23,280 nt of DNA from Gnetum montanum (taxonomy: Eukaryota > Streptophyta > Gnetopsida > Gnetales > Gnetaceae): assembly GCA_015680685.1 (NCBI GenBank), contig MNCI01037820.1, positions 1,077,501-1,100,780 on the forward strand, read 5' to 3'. Below are positions 19,056 to 23,280 of the stretch, one piece after another (the first letter of the stretch is position 1; every line of letters begins with the position of its first letter). The position numbers were made by a program, and so were the translations under genes. The notes under the pieces are model-generated. The model saw nothing but the letters and a program-made list of their open reading frames with translations, was not told where the DNA came from and made no database searches.

Positions 19056-19128
19056 GTAGGCCGCCGCAGTTCTTGTTGCAGCCAGCCCGTGAACGCAAGA
19101 GTCACGGGTTCGAATTCCACGAACCTTA
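19056..19128 (+). mobile_element. tRNA-like segment (SINE head or tRNA relic)
   Basis: The segment contains GGTTCGAATTCC (19107-19118), a near-perfect pol III B box, and an A-box-like GCCGCAGTTCTTGTT about 42 bases upstream, which is tRNA spacing. The T arm folds only partly (loop TTCGAAT with three outer-stem mismatches or wobbles), and the 5' and 3' ends do not form an acceptor stem, so it is not a working tRNA gene. It differs from the SINE family at 14.3-18.5 kb. It would lie in the leader or proximal promoter of the gene at 19169. Confidence 0.5.
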
Positions 19129-19153
19129 CAAAAAAGGCAGCCCGCAGATATTC

Positions 19154-19168
19154 GTCTGGTAACCAGAC
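19154..19168 (+). repeat. Perfect inverted repeat abutting the start codon
   Basis: GTCTGGT-A-ACCAGAC has perfect 7-base arms, and its last base touches the A of the ATG at 19169. In RNA it could form a 5-bp stem (GTCTG/CAGAC) with a GTAAC loop directly before the start codon; in DNA it is a dyad. Confidence 0.7.
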
Positions 19169-19633
19169 ATGGCAGAATACGACTGGTACAGCCGCAGCAG
19201 CAGTAGCAGCTACTCCAGCAATCACGGCTATGGCTCTGGCTCTGGCTCTGGCTCTGGAGGTTTCTTCTTCTTCGCAGAAATGGAGGCCAATACTGCTGCA
19301 ACGAGAAGGGCAACGGCGGATCTTAAGCTGTGGTTGAACTCGAATCTGGCATCGGCCACGCAGTCGCACTTCGGCGGAATTGCACAGGACGTGATCGCTT
19401 CTCCAGGCTTCAACTCTCGTGTGGATACCTTGTGCAATTTGATTCTGGATGAGGCGGAAAACTATATTCCTCAAATGACGGGGGCGCTTTATATCCCAGG
19501 TGTCCGCCACAGCCTGCTCAAACTCATCAAGGGAGAGGTCAAGGAAGTGCTTGTGCTTCTGCTCGTTGCCAGCGGCTCAACCCATGACGATGCCCTCTCG
19601 TTTGTTAACAACTATGTTTCTGATGAAATTTAG
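19169..19633 (+). CDS. Small protein of unknown function with Ser/Gly-rich N-terminus
   Basis: The single uninterrupted frame encodes 154 residues. Residues 1-37 are low complexity: MAEYDWYSRSSSSSYSS, then GSGSGSGSGG (from four GGCTCT hexamers at 19232-19255) and FFFF. Residues 38-154 form a compact, probably helical region (TADLKLWLNSNLASATQSHF, RVDTLCNLILDEAENYI, HSLLKLIKGEVKEVLVLLL). I see no transmembrane segment long enough to call, no cysteine motif and no known domain. It looks coding because it lies in a CpG-rich island, favours G/C at third positions, and the C-terminal part has a sensible protein composition. The ATG at 19280 (residue 38) is an alternative start that would drop the low-complexity part; I keep the first ATG because the frame is open from it. 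No intron is evident. I do not recognise the family. Confidence 0.65.
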   Translation: MAEYDWYSRSSSSSYSSNHGYGSGSGSGSGGFFFFAEMEANTAATRRATADLKLWLNSNLASATQSHFGGIAQDVIASPGFNSRVDTLCNLILDEAENYIPQMTGALYIPGVRHSLLKLIKGEVKEVLVLLLVASGSTHDDALSFVNNYVSDEI

Positions 19634-20230
19634 TTCCCTGCTTTGAGGGAGTTTTTTGTTTTTCTTGGTTGGGTTTTGTTTTGTTTTGTTTTTAACTCGC
19701 TGCTGCTGCATGCATGTTTCGTTCTCTTTTGTAAGAGAGGTTGCAAGAAGAAGTTGGAGTGTTATTTCCGTGAGTTACCTCTGGGATTGCGAGGCTTGCG
19801 CTGCTGGGTTCCATTTCTTGTCTTAAAAAGTTTGTGAGTTTTGTTGGTTTCGTGTGTTTGTATGCTGGGTGGGATCCTGGCTGGATCCACCATATTTGCG
19901 TTGATTTATGGATTCCTTCTGGATTTCACTTCGATTCGATGTCTGCCGTGATTCAACCTCGATATTCTGATTCAAGCAACCAAACAGGCCGGGAAACTGT
20001 GAATTAAACTTTTGTTTACGATTGTGTTGCTGCTCACAATTCCTTTGACTTTGTATGTACTTGTTTTAACGAGACTGGACTTGGTTATTTGTCATTTCCA
20101 CCCAAAATTTCAAGATATACATGCTAACAAACAGAAGTGAAAAACACTTGCCATGTGATGAAAGGAAAGTCGAAAATCTAACAAGCATAGTCTGCCTTTA
20201 AAGTAGCCGTGTAGGCAAACTGGCAATAAA
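19634..20230 (+). other. Probable 3' untranslated and downstream region
   Basis: After the TAG at 19631 there is a T/G-rich stretch with GTTTTGTTTTGTTTTG, as in plant 3' UTRs, then TGCATGCATG (about 19708) and TTGTATGTACTTGT (about 20050), which resembles a far-upstream polyadenylation element. The first AATAAA is at 20225-20230, almost 600 bases after the stop, so an earlier non-canonical site is likely. The imperfect palindrome GTGGGATCCTGGCTGGATCC lies near 19869. Confidence 0.4.
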
Positions 20231-20695
20231 GCTGTGGAACCTTGGCGTCTGTGTTTCGGGATGGAAATTAAAGATGTGATAAAACTGGTAGAATTGCTGC
20301 CATGATCGCCGTATAAGAAAAGTACAGGATAAAGGAAAGGAAGAAACAAAAAAAACAAAAAAAAAAGAGGGTAAAAACTGTGGCTGAAACGGGAAAGGGC
20401 AAAACGAATCTGCTTCCTTTTAGTAATGCTGGTGCTTGTGAAAAATTAGACAAGATTTCGGTTACAAGCCATGAAGATACCGTGAAAATGCTTTGCGGCC
20501 AGTATACGTCTAATTGCTCGGCGGAGACCCTGAGCCTATGGCTTAAGGCGTGCTTCCTACGAAATTTGGTCGACAACTTGAAGGCATGCTTGTGACAATT
20601 TGACCGGAATTTCCTCGATTTCTTTTCATGCATTTTGGGAAATATCTCATGCTATATACAGATCTATTAACTGACGAATCATATAAACAAAACGT
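20231..20695. other. Non-repeat-like intergenic stretch with an open frame lacking a start
   Basis: GC content is intermediate. A plus-strand frame is open from 20317 to 20595 (about 72 residues after GTG at 20380), with moderately coding-like codons, but it has no ATG until late and matches nothing I know. An A-rich run at 20345-20367 precedes it. It could be a relic exon; I do not call a gene. Confidence 0.3.
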
Positions 20696-21129
20696 TCAGG
20701 AGGGATCCGAAAAGAAGTGTATGCACCCATTGGCGGTAAATCTGAAATTGCTGCTAGGTTTCTGATAGCGCCTTGTGCTGGCCAGTCTTGAAGCGTAGGC
20801 TAACCTGATTAGAGGCAAAGAGTTTTTGTGGGGGTGGTAACAGACTTGTTTTGGTCTAATCACAACGATGCTGAAGCATTTTTGGCCCCAAACTAGCAAG
20901 TGCTTGAACGGGTTTTGCAGGATTGCATGTGGGACCCTTTGCCTTTTGCAGTGCCTGCATCATTTGTTAATAAGTACCCAGTGAGTTTGTTCCTTTGTGT
21001 TTTGTTTCTTTTTTTAATATTTTCTTTATTTTGATTTTCTGAATTGGCTAGGCTTAAGCCCAACGGGCCTGCATGACCCAATCTGTTTTGTCTTCTTGCT
21101 TTGATGTTGGAGGAAAAAAACGTAAAATA
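20696..21129 (+). other. Probable 5' leader of the plus-strand LINE
   Basis: No gene is seen. The LINE presumably begins in this region, since plant L1 elements carry a leader of a few hundred bases before ORF1. A stretch starting GAGTTTTTGTGGGGGTGG (about 20819) is a possible 5' end. No target-site duplication can be checked because the 3' end is outside the window. Confidence 0.35.
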
Positions 21130-22255
21130 ATGGAATCCTCCAACATTGACTCACAGCCTACTGACAGCTCCACCAACATGGATGCTAATGATACTATTTT
21201 ACGTTTTGATTTCCCTGAAGACATCTTTGACTAAATCGTACAAACCTTTATTCACCTTTACACAATTAGCTTCTTCACTACTAGGATTCCTCTTGCCTCG
21301 GTGTTCCAAGATTAGGTTAAAAAAATTTTGGGAACCTCGTAATATCAGAATAACCCTAGCTTCCAATTTTACGAGAGGTGTTTTTTTGTTCGCTTTTGAA
21401 ACTAAGGCTATGGCAGAGTTCGTGAAACAACAGTCAATTTGGGATGTTTATAGATCCTTTTTAGTCCTTCAACCTTGGAAGGAGGATTTCGATCTTGAAA
21501 AAGTAAGCAAAAGTATTTTGCCGGTTTGGATTGAATTTCCAAGACTCCCTCCTCATTTTTCTTCCCATATTGATATCCTTGCTGCACAAGTTGGGGAAGT
21601 CATCGGTATGGAGGCCTTTTCAGGTTTCCGTCCATGACCAACTCGAAGAGTGTACGTTAACATAGATATGCAAAATCCGCGTTCTAATTCATTGGAAGTT
21701 AATGTGAAAGGAAAGACTTTTGTTCAAAAAATTTCATATCTTATACTTCCTAACCGTTGTTACTACTGTCTTGATCCGAACCACTATAAAGCTCAATGTC
21801 CAAAGTTACTAGCTAAGCTTGAAGCCGAGCGAATTTTAGCAGAACATGTTAGTGAAGAACTAAAAAATCAAAACATATCTCAGGACATAGGCAAGGATAC
21901 TATCCAGGTTCACTCAACTAAACCTCCTTCTTCGGATTCTAAGGTGTCTGATGTAGAAGATATGAAAATCAAGGATACTGATGCCACTAAGACTCCTCTT
22001 AACCAAGAAGGGGTTCCAAAAGACGCTACTAGTGGCTGGGAGCGTGTTACCCAGAAATCTTATGCCTCAGTCACACGAGATAACCCTATCTTTAGTGCTT
22101 TCCCTAAAGGGCATCGATCCTCGATTGGTGCTAGCCAGTCCATTAGCAAAAGAACAAGTGCTCGGCGTCCTCTAGTTAACAACTTTGAATCTAGGAATTC
22201 TTTTAAGGCCTTGGTGGTTGAGGAGGATCCTCCTTCTTCTACAAAAACCCAATGA
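21130..22255 (+). pseudogene. LINE ORF1: DUF4283 domain and CCHC zinc knuckle, interrupted
   Basis: I place the start at the ATG of AATAATGG (21130), giving MESSNIDSQPTDSS and DTILRFDFPEDIFD before a TAA (21232-21234). A TAG follows at 21313-21315, in a Trp-like position. The frame then shifts at the A7 run (21319-21325) into the main frame: LKKFWEPRNIRI, FTRGVFLFAFETKAMAEFVK, VLQPWKEDFDLEKVSKSI, LPVWIEFPRLPPHF (DUF4283). A TGA at 21635-21637 interrupts the motif between GFRP and PTRRVYVNIDM and could come from CGA (Arg) by deamination. The CCHC knuckle is CYYCLDPNHYKAQC (about 21763-21804). A Ser/Thr/Lys-rich tail follows to 22255. ORF1 proteins of this type bind element RNA. Confidence 0.85.
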
Positions 22256-23280
22256 AGTGTTGTTCATGGAATGTTAGGGGCCTCTCACAACCTCGTAGAA
22301 GATATATAGTTTGAGATTATATTTGGAGATATTCCTTTGATGTTGTTTGTCTTCAAGAAGTTAAAATCCAAGGATTCAATCTTCAACTCTGCTACCAGAG
22401 CATTTTTCCCTAGTAGTTCTTATGTTTTTACTCACCATGAACATGGTAAAGAGGGGGGGGGGGGGGGGGGGGGGGGGTGGGAGAGGGCTATAATTTTTCT
22501 CCATAATAAGTGGCAGGAGTTTGTTCTTGATCATGGTTGTGATAATTTAGGGCATTGTAGTTGGGTTCGATTATGGTACGCTAATGAAATCTTAGGGATT
22601 GTCTCCATTTATGCTTCTTGTCACTCAACTGATCAGAAGCTCTTGTGGAATTGGCTTAGGCACAACTTGCCCAAAACTAAGTGGATTATTGCAGGGGACT
22701 TCAACATGATTGAGCATCCAAAGGATAAATTTGGAGGGCAAAGAGGTGGTTTAGATAACAGGGAGCTTTCTGAGTGGCTCTCGTTGAAACATCAATTAAA
22801 GTTGCAAGAAGCTAATAAAAACTACTCCTCTTCTAGTGCTTCTAACTGGTTTACTTGGAGTAATGCTAGACATGGTGCTTCCTACATCTCTTCTCGGTTG
22901 GATCGGGTTTATCTATCTATGAATCCTCTTATTCATTTTACTTCTACCAACGGTGCCCCTGTCCAAGCAGATTATACCCAGGTTTTGTCAAATCATTATC
23001 CTATTCATTGGTCTCTTTCCCACTCTGGTAACTCCTACTCTTCTAACGTTTTTTATATTTTTAACATTGCCTTTCTTCATAGCAACTCCCTTTGCTCTCT
23101 ATTGATGCAAATATGGAATTTGCATCCTAAACCCCTTGGTGAAGATGGTTGGATTGAGTGGTGGACTAATGCTTGTACCTGCCTCCAACGGTTTTCCAAA
23201 CATGCGGGTAAATTGGTGGCTTCATGACTAAGTTCTCACAAGTCCAACCTTCATAAGGAAATCTCCTTACTTCAAAATAC
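22252..23280 (+). pseudogene. LINE ORF2, N-terminal apurinic endonuclease, interrupted and incomplete
   Basis: The ATG at 22252 overlaps the ORF1 stop (ATGA). The protein starts MKCCSWNVRGLSQPRRR, with the WNVRGL motif, and meets a TGA at 22312-22314. DVVCLQEVKIQGFN follows, with the catalytic Glu in LQE. A frameshift near 22375-22390 leads to FNSATRAFFPSSSYVF, then a G25 tract (22453-22477), then LGIVSIYASCHSTDQKLLW, WIIAGDFNMIEH (GDFN at 22694-22705), NWFTWSN and SRLDRVYLS. The expected S-D-H motif reads SNHYPI: the Asp that orients the catalytic His is Asn (22991-22993). A TGA at 23225-23227 is followed in frame by LSSHKSNLHKEISLL, so the ORF continues past the window. RT is not included. 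Confidence 0.85.
22453..22477 (+). repeat. 25-base G homopolymer inside ORF2
   Basis: Twenty-five consecutive G residues lie where plant LINE endonucleases usually have a short Gly-rich turn before the 'ILV' strand. In the present frame they encode eight glycines and then Trp. A run this long should be length-unstable and could form G-quadruplexes; it is also a typical sequencing or assembly trouble spot. Confidence 0.9.

Larger units (their letters stand above)
18880..19168 (+). promoter_or_regulatory. Upstream region of the gene at 19169
   Basis: This non-coding stretch has features of a plant promoter: a CATGCAT RY-type element near 18890, a G-box CACGTG (18967-18972) as bound by plant bZIP and bHLH factors, and the 11-base palindrome TGACACTGTCA near 18984. 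No clear TATA box is seen; the nearest AT-rich candidates are TACTAAAATAG near 19013 and GATAAAAAAC near 19045. The proximal part carries a tRNA-like segment (19056-19128). Confidence 0.4.
20820..23280 (+). mobile_element. Plant L1-type LINE, plus strand, truncated by the window end
   Basis: ORF1 (DUF4283 plus CCHC knuckle) is followed by ORF2 (apurinic endonuclease), with RT expected beyond the window. Long open stretches and fewer stops than in the LINE at 15-18.4 kb show that this copy is younger. It is disabled by several stops and frameshifts. The 5' boundary is approximate. Confidence 0.85.

Noticed and set aside
19056-19128. Functional tRNA gene
   Set aside because: The B box is good, but the acceptor ends do not pair, the T stem has mismatches and no anticodon arm is convincing.
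19016-19510. 164-residue minus-strand open frame antisense to the gene
   Set aside because: It is a by-product of GC-rich coding sequence on the other strand: arginine/alanine runs mirror the Ser/Gly repeats and no domain is visible.
20380-20595. 71-residue plus-strand frame starting at GTG
   Set aside because: There is no ATG near the start in a nuclear plant context and no recognisable motif. Kept only as a note in the intergenic entry.
20268-20633. 121-residue minus-strand open frame
   Set aside because: Its phenylalanine-rich middle is the reverse of the A-rich run at 20345-20367, and nothing in it resembles a protein family.

Overview
This window looks like nuclear DNA of a seed plant with a large, repeat-rich genome. 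The plant LINE, Copia and Gypsy protein signatures show a plant. The long, low-GC stretches of heavily decayed elements make a gymnosperm plausible, but nothing here proves the species. Most of the window (about 1-18.6 kb) is a graveyard of transposable elements that is AT-rich, poor in CpG and has stops in every frame. One compact GC- and CpG-rich island at about 18.9-20.1 kb holds the only gene I would call intact.

Layout. 1-260: a minus-strand TATA box with a CpG-rich array of GCGATATC palindromes upstream of it. 527-2692: the remains of a minus-strand LTR element (LTR, polypurine tract, a Q-rich coiled-coil ORF broken by stops, and a fragment of the second LTR). 3005-4500: a plus-strand coiled-coil ORF with the same kind of decay, followed by a GGGGG tract and a block with promoter-like features (4583-5470). 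A diverged copy of that block lies at 6281-7416, and a minus-strand tRNA-derived SINE sits between them. 7.95-10.5 kb: a minus-strand Ty1/Copia element (gag fragment, integrase, RT, RNase H start). 10.5-13.2 kb: LTR-like control sequence, including 20-bp-period palindromes. 13.39-13.63 kb: a plus-strand Gypsy integrase fragment. 14.3-14.46 kb: a SINE. 14.93-18.55 kb: a second SINE that appears to be split by a minus-strand LINE carrying ORF1 zinc knuckle, endonuclease and RT remnants. 18.6-20.1 kb: gene island. 20.7-23.28 kb: a younger plus-strand LINE with ORF1 and the start of ORF2, running off the window end.

No pathway or operon is present. The intact gene (19169-19633) encodes a 154-residue protein I do not recognise. 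The strongest leads are the two Q-rich coiled-coil ORFs, which match no transposon protein I know; the palindrome arrays placed like transposon enhancers; the SINE split by the LINE; and the ATGA overlap plus G25 tract in the plus-strand LINE. All alignments and translations were done by eye, so boundaries in decayed elements are approximate.
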